A stretch of 64,000 nucleotides of DNA from Bryobacterales bacterium (GCA_020851555.1 JADZCM010000002.1:26845-90844), one strand, 5' to 3'. Shown: positions 34,946 through 45,078, numbered from the stretch's first letter. Numbers and translations: made by a program. The notes: a model not told the origin generated them from the sequence alone.

Positions 34946-37900
34946 ATGATGTCCACTCGAGCAGTGTTAGCTCTGTTGATTTTGTTGCTGGCCTTGTCGC
35001 CCGCAGCATACTCCCAAGCAATGTCCGGCCAAATCACCGGCCGCCTGGTGGATCCGGGCGCGGCGGTGATCGTCGGCGCGAAGATCCAGCTCACCAACGA
35101 TCTGACCAAGCAGGTTCGTGAATTTGTCACGGACAACGCTGGCAACTTCACGTTTCCCAACGTGCCGCCAGGGACCTATACGCTCCGGATCGCGCAGCCT
35201 GGATTCCATACCTATGAGCAGAAGAACATCAACGTCGGCACGGTGGAGCGTGTGTCCCTGCCCGACATCGCTCTGCAAGTAGGCGAACTCAGCACCTCCG
35301 TCGAGGTTCAAGCCTCGGCCGTCCGCGTCAACACCGACAGTTCCGACCGCGGCGTGGCCGTTACCATCACGCAGATACAGGACACCGTGTCCAAGGGCCG
35401 GAACTTCATGTCCGTCCTGGCCACACTGCCCGGCGTCCAGGACCTGAACGCAACCGACACCCGCGGCTGGGGCACTGGTAGTCCCACGCTCATGGGAGGA
35501 CAATCCGGTCAGAAACTCCTCGTCCTGGACGGCGCGGCCAGCCAGGATTCCGGTAACCGCGACTTCGGCTACATCGCGCCGTCCATCGACGCCATCGCCG
35601 AAGTAAAGGTTCTCGTCGCCAACTTCAACGCCGAATACGGGGCCCGTTCCGGCGGCCAGATGAACGTCATGATCAAGGGCGGCACCAACCAGTTCCACGG
35701 CAGTGGCGCGTACTACATCCGCAACGAGGCCTTCAACGCCAACGAGTTCTTCAATAACAAGACTGGGATCGCGCGGCCCCGCTACAAGTACCACAACCTG
35801 GTGGGCACCATCGGCGGCCCGTTCATCATCCCGGGCACCAGCTTCAACAAGGACCGCAACAAGCTGTTCTGGTTCTTCAGCTACGACTATCTGCGGACCA
35901 AGAACGTCACCGGCGCCAACCGCTACACCATGCCCACGGCCGCTGAACGCGCCGGAGATTTCTCCGCCACCGTTACCACCGCCGGGGCCCTGATCCCGAT
36001 CTACGATCCGCTGAACAACGGCGTGCAGTTCGCGGGCAACAAGATCCCGGCCTCCCGCATCGACCGCACGGGCCTGGCCATGATGAGTCTGTTCCCGCAG
36101 CCCAACACCACTGACCCGACGGGTCAGCGGCAGTACAACGCCGAGTTCGTCAACCCCTACGAGCAGCCGCGGCACGACCGCATCCTGCGCGTGGACTACC
36201 CCATCAGTTCCAAAGCCACCTCCTACGTCCGCCTGTTGCAGGACTACACCGGCAACGACGGCTACGGCCAGATCCTCGGCGCGTTGGGCGACGGCTGGCG
36301 CCAGTTCCCGCACGGCTATGACATCCCGTCGGCCGGTGCGGTGGGCGCGTTGATCTACACCTTCCGCCCCAACCTGATTCTGGAGACCATGTACGGCATC
36401 ACCCGCGGCCACCAGATGAACACCCCCACGGACATGGACCTGTACAACAACAGCCTCCTGCCGTTGAAGGACGCCTCCGGGGCGACCGTCAATCTGACCC
36501 GCCTGTTCCCGAGTTCCAACTACCTGAACCTGCGGCCGCAGATCAACTTCGGCCTGCCGTCGGGCTACAGCGCGCAGTCGTCGGGCCAGGGCGTGACGAA
36601 CGCTCCGCAGTATGGCTTCGACAGCCGCTGGCCGTTTGACGGCACCGACCAGGTGCAAACGGTCAGCTCCAACCTGACTTGGGTCCAGGGCCGCCACAAC
36701 CTCAAGTTCGGCATCTACCTGGAGCGCATGGCGCGCAACGTCAGCGTGTACTCCACCTACAACATCGCCGGCTCCTACTACTTCGGATCGGACCGGGCCA
36801 GCGCCGTCGATACAGGCTATCCGTACTCGAACCTGCTCACCGGCGGCTTCTTCGCCTACGGCGAGGACAGCCTCAAGCAGGTGAACCACGCGCGGTATAC
36901 GCAGTGGGACTGGTTCGCGCAGGACAGTTGGAAGGTGATGCCACGATTGACCCTCGACCTCGGCGTGCGCTTCCAGTGGATGGGCGACCTGCACACCCGC
37001 GGCCAGCGCCTGGGCATGTTCTCTGAGTCCGCCTTCCAGCCAAGTGCGGCGGGGCAACCCCTCTACCCGGCCATGGTGAACGGGGTCAAGAGCTCGATTA
37101 ACCCAGTCACCGGCAGGGTCTATCCGTATGTCCGTCAGGGCACGTTTGATCCCGCCAGCTTCACCACCAGCCCCTTCAGCGGCGTGAAGGACTATACCGG
37201 CCACTTCTGGAAGCCGATCTTCACCGTGGGTCCGCGCGTCGGCTTTGCCTACGATGTCTTCGGCAACGGCAAGACCGCCATCCGCGGCGGCTTCGGCATC
37301 TTCTACGACCGCGCGGCGACCGTCGATTATATCGGCGCGCTGGGTGTCGGCCGCGGCCCGCTGGCGGCGCCGATGCAGTTCCTGGCCCCCATCATCCTCA
37401 ACTCCTCGTTCACCCAGTTGGCGTCCGCCACGGCTCTCCTGGCTCCGCAGGACATCCAGGGCGGCTCGGAGAGCCACTTGGCCCCCGCCACCTACAACTG
37501 GAGCTTCGGCATCCAGCGCGATGTGTTCTGGGGCATGATCTTCGACATCGCTTACGTGGGCAACACGTACAAGCACGGCTTCAACTCCGCTCCCAACGGT
37601 TTGGAACTGAACGCCGTCGCACCATTCACCACATGGAATCCGCAGACTGGCACCAACAAGATCTATCAGGATCCCACCAGCGGCAGCGGCGCCCTCTATT
37701 CGACAAACCTGATTCGTTCGATGGTGGGCTTCAAGGGCATCGGCCAGATTCCGCTGTTTGTAAACAACGGCACCTCCAGCTATAACTCGCTGCAGGTGCA
37801 GTTGAACCGCCGCGTCGGCCGGGACATCACCTGGAGCGCCAACTACACCTGGTCCAAGACCTTGCTGTACTCGCGCCGGCAGTTCACCGCCGACGCTCTC

Positions 37901-38557
37901 ACCCGCGCCGAGACGGGCAACCGTCCGCACGCCTTCAACCTCAACTTCGGCTACTCCATCCCGACTTGGAAGACCGACAACGCGATCGCCAAGCAGGTGG
38001 TCAACGGCTGGCGTCTCACCGGCGTCGGCCGCATCTTCTCCGGCTCCGGCACGGCGCCGAATTGCGGCTTCCAGTCCAACCCGGTCGGCTATCCCAACGG
38101 CACGCCCACCGGCGGTGTTCTGTTCACTTGCCAGATGACGACGGTTTCCAAGGAAGCCGTGTGGCTCCCCTCCGGCGCCACTCCGTCCTCGGTCGGCTCC
38201 AAGGCCGATCCGAGGCTGTGGTACCCGGTGGACCCGAACAACTTCCAACTGCCGAAGGACTTCGCGGCGTTCACGTCAGGCATGATCGGCAACATGCCGC
38301 CCATCCTGTTCTACGGGCCGGGCATGGTATTGTTCGACATGTCGCTGACCAAGGCGTTCAGCGTCCGTGAGGGCCACCACCTGGAGCTGAAAATTGAAGC
38401 CACCAACGTCTTCAACCACTTCAACCCGGGCAACCCGAACATGACCATCACCCGCAACTACAACACCGGCGTCAACACGAACGCCGCTTTCGGTACGATT
38501 CAGGGAACGCAGTTCCAGAGCCGCCGCGGCATTCTCTCGCTGCGGTACGCCTTCTAG
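34946..38557 (+). CDS. TonB-dependent receptor with carboxypeptidase-regulatory domain
   Basis: 1203 residues from the ATG at 34946. A signal peptide ends at LSPAAYSQA. Residues about 30-110 form a carboxypeptidase-regulatory-like beta domain (GRLVDPGAAVIVGAKIQLTN, FTFPNVPPGTYTLRIAQPGF). A plug follows (about 115-240: GRNFMSVLATLPGVQDLNAT, VLDGAASQDSGNRDFG, ARSGGQMNVMIKGGTNQFHG), then a large barrel ending in Phe (LSLRYAF), the outer-membrane assembly signal. It belongs to the Oar-like class that is greatly expanded in Acidobacteria; ligand unknown, possibly glycans or peptides. It lies alone between two 101-bp direct repeats and ends before an intrinsic terminator. Confidence 0.93.
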   Translation: MMSTRAVLALLILLLALSPAAYSQAMSGQITGRLVDPGAAVIVGAKIQLTNDLTKQVREFVTDNAGNFTFPNVPPGTYTLRIAQPGFHTYEQKNINVGTVERVSLPDIALQVGELSTSVEVQASAVRVNTDSSDRGVAVTITQIQDTVSKGRNFMSVLATLPGVQDLNATDTRGWGTGSPTLMGGQSGQKLLVLDGAASQDSGNRDFGYIAPSIDAIAEVKVLVANFNAEYGARSGGQMNVMIKGGTNQFHGSGAYYIRNEAFNANEFFNNKTGIARPRYKYHNLVGTIGGPFIIPGTSFNKDRNKLFWFFSYDYLRTKNVTGANRYTMPTAAERAGDFSATVTTAGALIPIYDPLNNGVQFAGNKIPASRIDRTGLAMMSLFPQPNTTDPTGQRQYNAEFVNPYEQPRHDRILRVDYPISSKATSYVRLLQDYTGNDGYGQILGALGDGWRQFPHGYDIPSAGAVGALIYTFRPNLILETMYGITRGHQMNTPTDMDLYNNSLLPLKDASGATVNLTRLFPSSNYLNLRPQINFGLPSGYSAQSSGQGVTNAPQYGFDSRWPFDGTDQVQTVSSNLTWVQGRHNLKFGIYLERMARNVSVYSTYNIAGSYYFGSDRASAVDTGYPYSNLLTGGFFAYGEDSLKQVNHARYTQWDWFAQDSWKVMPRLTLDLGVRFQWMGDLHTRGQRLGMFSESAFQPSAAGQPLYPAMVNGVKSSINPVTGRVYPYVRQGTFDPASFTTSPFSGVKDYTGHFWKPIFTVGPRVGFAYDVFGNGKTAIRGGFGIFYDRAATVDYIGALGVGRGPLAAPMQFLAPIILNSSFTQLASATALLAPQDIQGGSESHLAPATYNWSFGIQRDVFWGMIFDIAYVGNTYKHGFNSAPNGLELNAVAPFTTWNPQTGTNKIYQDPTSGSGALYSTNLIRSMVGFKGIGQIPLFVNNGTSSYNSLQVQLNRRVGRDITWSANYTWSKTLLYSRRQFTADALTRAETGNRPHAFNLNFGYSIPTWKTDNAIAKQVVNGWRLTGVGRIFSGSGTAPNCGFQSNPVGYPNGTPTGGVLFTCQMTTVSKEAVWLPSGATPSSVGSKADPRLWYPVDPNNFQLPKDFAAFTSGMIGNMPPILFYGPGMVLFDMSLTKAFSVREGHHLELKIEATNVFNHFNPGNPNMTITRNYNTGVNTNAAFGTIQGTQFQSRRGILSLRYAF

Positions 38558-38582
38558 AACTCAGCCACCGCTGATCCCTTAC

Positions 38583-38617
38583 CCGCCGCCCCGGACCTCC
38601 GGGGCGGCGGTTTTCTT
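38583..38617 (+). terminator. Rho-independent terminator of the receptor gene
   Basis: A perfect 12-bp stem CCGCCGCCCCGG / CCGGGGCGGCGG with loop ACCT is followed by TTTTCTT. It starts 26 bases after the receptor stop codon. Confidence 0.93.
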
Positions 38618-38739
38618 GTCCTCGGGTGGCCAAGTTGAACAATCTATTCACCTCGCATTGTCCTGTGATGTGAGACACCCCCCACCTCTTGAAGATATCC
38701 ATCCTCCAGGTACAGAGTAAGTTTCGACTCGCTACGTCT

Positions 38740-38840
38740 GCGATTTCGTAACCCGTATTTTTACGCCTGACGGATCAGCCCGTATCCCACCGGGATCGAG
38801 CTCCGCGGAGGGCCGTGGGCATTTTTGCAAATCTCCAGAA
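38740..38840. repeat. 101-bp direct repeat, right copy
   Basis: Second copy of the unit at 33569-33669, two mismatches in 101 bases. Its outer edge lies 4 bases from the premature end of the FkbM-type gene, so the element boundary appears to have replaced that gene's 3' part. Confidence 0.9.
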
Positions 38841-38844
38841 GAGC

Positions 38845-39303
38845 TTACTCCACAAGGACGAGCTCGGTCGCAGTGCTCCAGACGCCTCTCGGCACGATCA
38901 CCACTCTTCCGTCGGCGGCCTCCTCGGCAAGATTGCGCCTGAGGCACTCCAGATTCGTGGGATCGGGTTCGACGGCAACGACGCGGGCTGCGCCCCTCCT
39001 GAGAGCCTTGGATGTAAACACGCCTACGTGCGCCCCACAATCCACAACGACGTCCCCCGGCCGAACCATGTTTTCCGGGTTCTCTGCCTCCACCCAATCG
39101 TGTTCGGCGAGCAAATAAGCAAGCAGACGTCTGCCGCTCCAAGCCTCGTCCTGACCTTCCTTGACCCAGAACGACCGCGTCGGAGTCCGGATCAGCTCCA
39201 GGCCGAACTTCTCGTCCCGGGCTTCCACAGATACGCGCCTCTCCACGTCGCGGAGAATCCTGGCGAAGTCTCTGTTCTGATTCCAGGCTTTGCCCACTGC
39301 CAT
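38845..39303 (-). pseudogene. Truncated FkbM-type methyltransferase
   Basis: 152 codons. The SAM-binding core of FkbM-family methyltransferases is clear: VVDCGAHVGVFTSKALRRGA, VVAVEPDPTNLECLRRNLAE, and IVPRGVWSTATELVL. Family members continue for about another 90-120 residues, including a DIEGAE-like motif; here a TAA follows at once and the right 101-bp repeat begins 4 bases beyond. The missing 3' part is not found beyond the left repeat either. Upstream of the ATG no ribosome site is evident. Probably inactive; if translated it would be a half enzyme. Confidence 0.75.
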
Positions 39304-39366
39304 TCAGGGATAATCCGGCGCATCGCCCCGAAGCCTGGCTGCCAGGGCCGGCCGGTTGAGTGAGAG

Positions 39367-39456
39367 CTAAGAGCCGAGCAGCAGCCCCATCAGTGCGGCA
39401 CCAACCGCAAGAAGCCCGACCCACCACTTTGGCCGTCTACGTTTCAACTTCTTCAT
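39367..39456 (-). CDS. Possible tiny membrane peptide
   Basis: 29 codons: a strongly basic start (MKKLKRRRPKWW) followed by one hydrophobic helix (VGLLAVGAALMGLLLG). GAAGGG lies directly upstream of the ATG, closer than ideal. It sits between purD and the FkbM remnant. The composition is that of a single-pass small membrane protein with its N-terminus inside, but chance in a GC-rich frame cannot be excluded. Confidence 0.3.
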   Translation of the reverse strand: MKKLKRRRPKWWVGLLAVGAALMGLLLGS

Positions 39457-39518
39457 CCCTTCGCGCCCTGCGCTCTCGCCGTCACTCACCGCCCGGCCGT
39501 GTCGGCGACTGAGAGCCT

Positions 39519-40802
39519 CTATTGGGCGGCGGGCCAACGCCGCAGCCCTTTTTGGCCAATGTCGCGGCGGAACTGCATGCCGCGGAAACGGATCCTGCCT
39601 ACCGCCTGGTAGGTGCGCGCAATTGCGGACGGCAGATCCGGCCCGCTGGCAGTGACTCCCAGCACCCGGCCTCCTGCCGAAACCAGACCTTCGGGTGTGT
39701 GCTTGGTTCCGGCGTGGAACACGAGCGCGCCTGAGGACTCTGCTTCGTCGATTCCGGAAATCAGATCCCCTGTTCGGGGCGGTCCGGGGTAGCCCTCCGA
39801 CGCCAGAACCACGCAGACCGAGGGACACCCTTGCCAGTCCAGACTCACGGCCGCCAACTCCCCCCGCGCCGCGGCCATAAGAACCGGGGCCAGGTCGCTG
39901 TCGAGGCTGAGCATTAGAGGTTGGGCCTCCGGGTCCCCCAGGCGGACGTTGAATTCCAGCACCTTGGGCCCGGCGTCGGTCATCATGAGGCCGGCGTACA
40001 GGAAGCCCGAGAAAGGACATCCGTCCCGGCGCATGCCGTTCACGACCGGCAACATCACGCGCTCCATCACTTCGCTGGCCTGAGCCGGCGTCAGGATACG
40101 CGCGTCGCAATAAGCCCCCATCCCGCCGGTGTTCGGGCCCTTGTCGCCGTCGAAGATCGCTTTGTGGTCCTGAGTGGGGGCCAACGGAAGGACGTGTTCC
40201 CCGTCGGAGAGAGCGATGAAGCTGACCTCTTCGCCCGACAGGTACTCTTCGATGACCACACGCGAGCCCGCGCCGCCGACCAGGGCGCCGGAGAGGAGGC
40301 TTCGCAGGGCTTCCTCCGCTTCCTGCCGGTCCTGAACGATAAGGACTCCCTTGCCCGCCGCCAATCCGTCGGCTTTCAGTACGACGGGGTAGCTGAACCG
40401 GCCCAACGCAGAAACGGCAGCCGCGTAATCCTCGACGGCCTCATATCTCGCTGTGGGAACGCCAAACCGCTGCATGGCCTGCTTGGCGAAGAGCTTGCTG
40501 CCCTCCAATCTCGCCGCGGCCGCTGTGGGGCCTATGATAAGCCGCCCGGCCTGACGGAAACGGTCCACGGCGCCCGCCACGAGCGGCGCCTCCGGACCGA
40601 CGACGGTGAGGGCAACGTCGAGGGACTCCGCCAGCCCCAGCAGAGCCTCCGGATTCGAGGACTCCGGCTTGTGGCACGTGGCTATGCTTGCCATGCCCGG
40701 ATTGCCCGGCGCTGCAAATACCTCCCGAACCGACGGGCTCTTCGACAAACGCCACGCGATCGCATGCTCGCGTCCACCGCTGCCTACAACGAGTACCTTC
40801 AA
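39519..40802 (-). CDS. purD: Phosphoribosylamine-glycine ligase
   Basis: 427 residues, normal length. ATP-grasp enzyme of purine synthesis joining phosphoribosylamine and glycine. N-terminal VLVVGSGGREHAIAW, the ATP-grasp loop ADGLAAGKGVLIV, VVIEEYLSGEEVSFIALSDG, FLYAGLMMTDAGPKVLEFNV and RLGDPEAQPLM are all present; the C-terminus RFRGMQFRRDIG closes the last domain. The 3' end serves as the right border of the accessory region (a second, diverged copy of its last 106 bases lies at 33381-33486). It is divergent from mnmG with 35 bp between starts. Confidence 0.96.
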   Translation of the reverse strand: MKVLVVGSGGREHAIAWRLSKSPSVREVFAAPGNPGMASIATCHKPESSNPEALLGLAESLDVALTVVGPEAPLVAGAVDRFRQAGRLIIGPTAAAARLEGSKLFAKQAMQRFGVPTARYEAVEDYAAAVSALGRFSYPVVLKADGLAAGKGVLIVQDRQEAEEALRSLLSGALVGGAGSRVVIEEYLSGEEVSFIALSDGEHVLPLAPTQDHKAIFDGDKGPNTGGMGAYCDARILTPAQASEVMERVMLPVVNGMRRDGCPFSGFLYAGLMMTDAGPKVLEFNVRLGDPEAQPLMLSLDSDLAPVLMAAARGELAAVSLDWQGCPSVCVVLASEGYPGPPRTGDLISGIDEAESSGALVFHAGTKHTPEGLVSAGGRVLGVTASGPDLPSAIARTYQAVGRIRFRGMQFRRDIGQKGLRRWPAAQ

Positions 40803-40837
40803 TTCCTGCCTCCCGATCTTCCATAGAATAGAACTAA

Positions 40838-42706
40838 TTGGCTTCCAGCAACAGCAACCCTTATGACGTCGTGGTGGTCGGCGCCGGACACGCCGGGTGC
40901 GAAGCAGCCCGTGCCAGCGCCCGGCTGGGGATGCGCACCGCCCTCGTCACGATGAACCTCGACCTGATCGCGCAGATGTCGTGCAACCCGGCCGTGGGCG
41001 GCATCGCCAAGGGGCACCTTGTACGGGAGGTGGACGCTCTCGGCGGGGTGATGGGCGAGATAGCGGACCGCGCCGGTATTCAGTTCCGCCTGCTCAACAC
41101 CAGCCGGGGTCCCGCCGTGTGGTCCCCGCGCGCGCAGTGCGATACGCGGATGTACCGGACTCTGATGCGCGAGTACCTGGAGCGTGAGCCCAACCTCCGT
41201 ATCGTGCAGGCCGAAGCCACCCGGGTGCAGATAGAAGGGGAAACGCGGCGGAGTGTTCGGGGCATTACGCTGCGCGACGGCCGGTTCCTTGCGGCACGGG
41301 TGGTCGTCCTCGCGCCCGGAACATTCCTGAACGGCGTTGCGCATGTAGGTGAAAATATTTATACCTGCGGGAGGAATGGTGAGCCGCCGTCCCAGTTTCT
41401 GGGCGATCAGCTCCGGAATCTTGGTCTCCGGTGGGTGCGACTGAAGACAGGAACATCCCCGCGTTTGGATGGACGGACAATAGACTGGTCGCGATTCGAC
41501 CCGCAGGAAGGGGACCCGGATCCGACTCCTTTCTCTTTTCTCACCGACAGGATCGAACGGGAACAGGTACTGTGTTACATCGCCTACACGAACGCCCGTA
41601 CGCACGAGATCCTGAAGAGCAATATGGGACGCTCGCCGCTGTACTGTGGCCAGATCAAAGGGATCGGCGCCCGCTACTGCCCGTCGATTGAAGACAAGGT
41701 CGTCAGATTCTCGGATAAGCCGAGGCACCAGATCTTCCTGGAGCCTGAGGGGCTGAACACCTACGAGGTCTATGTGAATGGCATGGCGACCAGCATGCCG
41801 ATCGACGTCCAGGCAGCCGTAATCACTTCGATTCCCGGTCTTGAAGCCGCGCAGATGATGCGTCCGGGCTACGCGATCGAGTACGATGCGGTCGATCCTC
41901 GCGAACTGACCCACAGCCTTGAGGTTAAGGCCATCGAGGGGCTCTTCCTGGCCGGGCAAATCAACGGCACATCGGGATACGAGGAAGCTGCGGGCCAGGG
42001 AATCATGGCGGGCATCAACGCGGCTCGCCAGGTGCGAGGCGAGGCGCCCGTAGTGCTCTCCCGCACCGATGGGTATGTGGGTATCCTAATCGACGATCTC
42101 GTAACGAAGGGTGTAGACGAACCCTATCGCATGTTCACCTCCCGCGCAGAGTATCGGCTTCATCTGCGAATCGACAATGCTGATCAGCGTCTTACGCCGA
42201 CAGGACGGCGTCTGGGTCTTGTAGCACAGGAGAGATGGGCACGCTTTGAGAGGAAGCAGTCACAGAAGCGCGTTTTGCTGCGGTTGGTTCAAACCACGCG
42301 CACAGACCACGACCCGGTAGCAAGGCAGGTGATCTCCGAATGGCTAAAACGTCCGGAAGCAGGTGTCCGCCAAATCACGGGACTGCTGACCCGGTTACTC
42401 GGAGAGCCTCCGGCACGCGAGGTTTTGAGCACACTGGAGACGGAACTCAAATACGAAGGCTATCTGCAACAGCAGGAGAGACAGGTGCGGAGGCTCAGGG
42501 AAGCAGAGAACCGCCGGATTCCCGCTGAGTTCAGCTTCGACGGTGTACCTGGACTTGCCAGGGAAATCCGGGATAAGCTCGAGCGGGTGCGTCCTGCTAA
42601 CCTCGGGCAGGCTGCCAGGATTCCAGGCGTCACACCCGCTGCGATCGCCGTGCTCGATGTATACTTGAACCTTGCCGCCCGCGAAAACAGTCGTAGTGGA
42701 GCCTGA
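40838..42706 (+). CDS. mnmG: tRNA uridine-5-carboxymethylaminomethyl modification enzyme MnmG
   Basis: 622 residues. FAD protein that with MnmE modifies the wobble uridine of several tRNAs. The N-terminal dinucleotide fold is [20 protein letters not shown]; family signatures include [53 protein letters not shown], and [20 protein letters not shown]. The start is a TTG at 40838; no ATG or GTG is available without cutting the FAD fold, and no clear Shine-Dalgarno precedes it. It heads the mnmG-rsmG-parA-parB cluster. Confidence 0.96.
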   Translation: MASSNSNPYDVVVVGAGHAGCEAARASARLGMRTALVTMNLDLIAQMSCNPAVGGIAKGHLVREVDALGGVMGEIADRAGIQFRLLNTSRGPAVWSPRAQCDTRMYRTLMREYLEREPNLRIVQAEATRVQIEGETRRSVRGITLRDGRFLAARVVVLAPGTFLNGVAHVGENIYTCGRNGEPPSQFLGDQLRNLGLRWVRLKTGTSPRLDGRTIDWSRFDPQEGDPDPTPFSFLTDRIEREQVLCYIAYTNARTHEILKSNMGRSPLYCGQIKGIGARYCPSIEDKVVRFSDKPRHQIFLEPEGLNTYEVYVNGMATSMPIDVQAAVITSIPGLEAAQMMRPGYAIEYDAVDPRELTHSLEVKAIEGLFLAGQINGTSGYEEAAGQGIMAGINAARQVRGEAPVVLSRTDGYVGILIDDLVTKGVDEPYRMFTSRAEYRLHLRIDNADQRLTPTGRRLGLVAQERWARFERKQSQKRVLLRLVQTTRTDHDPVARQVISEWLKRPEAGVRQITGLLTRLLGEPPAREVLSTLETELKYEGYLQQQERQVRRLREAENRRIPAEFSFDGVPGLAREIRDKLERVRPANLGQAARIPGVTPAAIAVLDVYLNLAARENSRSGA

Positions 42707-43328
42707 CCCGCACAATGGCGCCGCCGAGCATTTCGCGTCTCTGCTTCGCCGTTCGTTCGGCGTTGTAGGGCCCCTGAGCGAAGCACAAGTGGAGTTGCTT
42801 CAAAACCACTGGCATCTGTATCAGCGCTGGAATCGAGTTCTGAACCTGAGCGCAATTCGGAGTCTGGAGGCAGCGGTCGTCCGGCACTACTGCGAGTCGC
42901 TGTTCCTGGGATGGTGTCTCCCGGAGGGCCCGGCCCGCATCTTGGATGTGGGATCCGGCGCTGGTTTCCCGGGTTTTCCGATCGCAGTGCTGCGGCCTGA
43001 CTGCCAGGTAGTCCTCGTTGAGTCGCACCAGCGCAAGGCGGTGTTCCTGAAAGAAGCGAGCCGGCACACGGCCAATGTCGCTGTCTTCGCTGGAAGGGCA
43101 GGCCAACTCGAAGGGCGCTTCGATTGGCTCGTCTCCAGGGCCATCGCATGGAAGGATCTGCGCCGTGACGCGATCAGGCTCGCAGACCGGGTGGCGTTGC
43201 TGCTCAGCCTGGCGGACGCACAGAAGTTGGCCCGGGATGCAAGCGTGCGTTGGCACCCGCCGCGCCCACTGCCCTGGGGGGAATCTGGGACGGTGCTGGT
43301 AGCGGATGTTTCACGTGGAACGTCTTAG
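42672..43328 (+). CDS. rsmG: 16S rRNA (guanine-N7) methyltransferase RsmG
   Basis: 218 residues if the TTG at 42672 is used; a GTG at 42696 would remove eight residues. It methylates G527 of 16S rRNA. The SAM motif is [20 protein letters not shown], followed by [14 protein letters not shown] with the acidic ribose-binding residue, and [23 protein letters not shown] is the family N-terminal signature. It overlaps the end of mnmG by 35 bp (or 11). Its last codons contain a parS-like site. Confidence 0.93.
   Translation: MPPAKTVVVEPDPHNGAAEHFASLLRRSFGVVGPLSEAQVELLQNHWHLYQRWNRVLNLSAIRSLEAAVVRHYCESLFLGWCLPEGPARILDVGSGAGFPGFPIAVLRPDCQVVLVESHQRKAVFLKEASRHTANVAVFAGRAGQLEGRFDWLVSRAIAWKDLRRDAIRLADRVALLLSLADAQKLARDASVRWHPPRPLPWGESGTVLVADVSRGTS
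43307..43322 (+). promoter_or_regulatory. parS: parS-like ParB binding site
   Basis: TGTTTCACGTGGAACG matches the conserved chromosomal parS 16-mer TGTTTCACGTGAAACA at 14 of 16 positions, including the whole central TTTCACGTG. It lies within the last codons of rsmG, 17 bases upstream of parA. Confidence 0.85.
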
Positions 43329-43338
43329 GTATTACTAG

Positions 43339-44109
43339 ATGGGCAAAGTCATCGCAATCGCCAACCAGAAGGGCGGAGTCGGAAAGACAACGACGGCTAT
43401 CAACCTGGCGGCGTCTCTCGCGGCCAACGATCTCAAAGTGCTGCTGGTGGACGGTGATCCTCAGGGAAACTCGACGACCGGACTTGGGATTGGGAAGGAT
43501 GCCTCCCGGCCGACGCTCTATGACGTCCTGCTCGGTCATCAGGATCTCAGCTCCGCAATTGTTCGCACCGGCTTTGATGGATTGGACCTTCTGCCGGCGG
43601 AAAGGAACCTGGTGGGAGCCAACATTGAGCTTGTGGATGAGGCCGACCGTGAGAGCCGCCTCCGTGCGCGGCTGGAACCCGTGAGGGAGGCCTACCGGTT
43701 CATCTTGATCGATTGCCCTCCTGCCCTGGACCTTCTGACCGTCAATGCTCTTGTCTCTGCGGACTCGGTTCTCATTCCTATTCAATGCGAATTTTTCGCC
43801 TTGGAGGGGCTGTCCCAACTCCTTGACACAATCGACCGGATTCGAGTTTCTTTCGGCCACGAATTGAGGATTGAGGGTGTGCTGCTGACGATGTATGACG
43901 ACCGTACGAGCCTCGCGCGCCAAGTGGCAGCGGATTTGCGCGAATTCCTAGGTTCCGATGTTTTCCAGACCGTGGTCCCGCGCAGTGTCAGGCTCGCCGA
44001 GGCGCCCAGCTTCGGCAAGCCGATTCTGACGTACGACCCTCGCTCTAAAGGAGCCGAGGCATATATCAGGCTTGCAAAGGAGATTTTGTCCGATGCAGAA
44101 AGCTTCTGA
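43339..44109 (+). CDS. parA: Chromosome-partitioning ATPase ParA (Soj)
   Basis: 256 residues. The deviant Walker A is [18 protein letters not shown] at the N-terminus, Walker A' is [16 protein letters not shown], and Walker B is [20 protein letters not shown]. The lack of an N-terminal DNA-binding extension marks it as a chromosomal type, which works with ParB-parS in origin segregation. It lies 10 bp after rsmG and overlaps parB by 17 bp. Confidence 0.96.
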   Translation: MGKVIAIANQKGGVGKTTTAINLAASLAANDLKVLLVDGDPQGNSTTGLGIGKDASRPTLYDVLLGHQDLSSAIVRTGFDGLDLLPAERNLVGANIELVDEADRESRLRARLEPVREAYRFILIDCPPALDLLTVNALVSADSVLIPIQCEFFALEGLSQLLDTIDRIRVSFGHELRIEGVLLTMYDDRTSLARQVAADLREFLGSDVFQTVVPRSVRLAEAPSFGKPILTYDPRSKGAEAYIRLAKEILSDAESF

Positions 44110-45007
44110 ACACCCCAGAAAAGCACTCGGAAAAGGGCTATCTGCGCTGCTCGGCCCGAAGCCGCCAACGGTTCGTGCGGAGCGAGGGGATGGGACTGTC
44201 TCCGTCAGCAGTATTCTGCGCGTTCCCATCGGCGAAATCGATCCCAACCCGCTGCAAGCCAGAAGGGTCTTCCAGGACGAGAAGCTCCAGGAGTTGGCTC
44301 AGTCTATCTCGACCAATGGCGTGATTCAGCCTCTTGTGGTGCGCCGAAAGGAAGACCGCTACCAGTTGGTGGCGGGGGAACGCCGCTGGAGAGCCGCCAA
44401 GCTCGCCGGCCTGGACCGGGTGCCTGTTGTGGTCCAGCAACTGTCGGACGACCAACTGCTCGAAGTGACTCTGGTTGAGAATATCCAGCGTGAGGACTTG
44501 ACGCCGCTGGAGATAGCACAGGCCTTTGAACGCCTCGTGAGGGATCTGGGATTGAGCCACGAGGAAATCGCCAGACGCACAGGCAAGGATCGCACGACGA
44601 TTACCAACACCCTGCGGCTGCTGCGTCTGCCGCCTGATGTGCAGCAACTTGTTGCGGAGCGGCGGCTCTCGATGGGGCACGCTCGGGCGATACTCAGCCT
44701 TCCCGATGCCGGTCTCCAGAGGCAAGTCGCAGAGAAGGCCAGTTCGCAGGGCCTGTCCGTCCGTCAAGTGGAACGCCTTGTACAGCGCATGACCACGACT
44801 CGCGAGCCCAAGACGGCGGAGGAAGTGCTCGACGACCCTAACCTGAAGGCGGCGATCCAGGAATTGGAGCGCGTTCTCGGCACGCGGGTTCGTGTGGTGC
44901 CGAGAACAGATCAGCGGGGCCGCCTGGAGATTGAGTACTACTCCACTGAGGACCTGGCCCGTATCTACGATCTAATTGTTGGGGAGAATCGGGCCTTGGT
45001 TTCGTGA
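44093..45007 (+). CDS. parB: Chromosome-partitioning CTPase/DNA-binding protein ParB
   Basis: 304 residues from the ATG at 44093; GGAG 10 bases upstream supports it and homologues begin with [12 protein letters not shown]. The ParB N-terminal CTP-binding domain has [16 protein letters not shown] (GERRxRA motif) and [18 protein letters not shown] (ENxQR), followed by the helix-turn-helix [20 protein letters not shown] and the KDRTTI recognition region. A C-terminal dimerisation domain closes the protein. It spreads from parS to organise the origin region. Confidence 0.96.
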   Translation: MQKASEHPRKALGKGLSALLGPKPPTVRAERGDGTVSVSSILRVPIGEIDPNPLQARRVFQDEKLQELAQSISTNGVIQPLVVRRKEDRYQLVAGERRWRAAKLAGLDRVPVVVQQLSDDQLLEVTLVENIQREDLTPLEIAQAFERLVRDLGLSHEEIARRTGKDRTTITNTLRLLRLPPDVQQLVAERRLSMGHARAILSLPDAGLQRQVAEKASSQGLSVRQVERLVQRMTTTREPKTAEEVLDDPNLKAAIQELERVLGTRVRVVPRTDQRGRLEIEYYSTEDLARIYDLIVGENRALVS

Positions 45008-45078
45008 GGGCCAGCCAGGCTGACCGTTTATTGCGTAGCAAGGGTTCCGGTGAATAGCCGGAGAATGCGAGGGGACTG

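Noticed and set aside
34967..38248. A 1093-codon antisense frame opposite the TonB-dependent receptor
   Set aside because: Composition (Val/Ala/Asp/His-rich, no motif) is what the complement of a GC-biased gene gives; the sense strand encodes a clear receptor.
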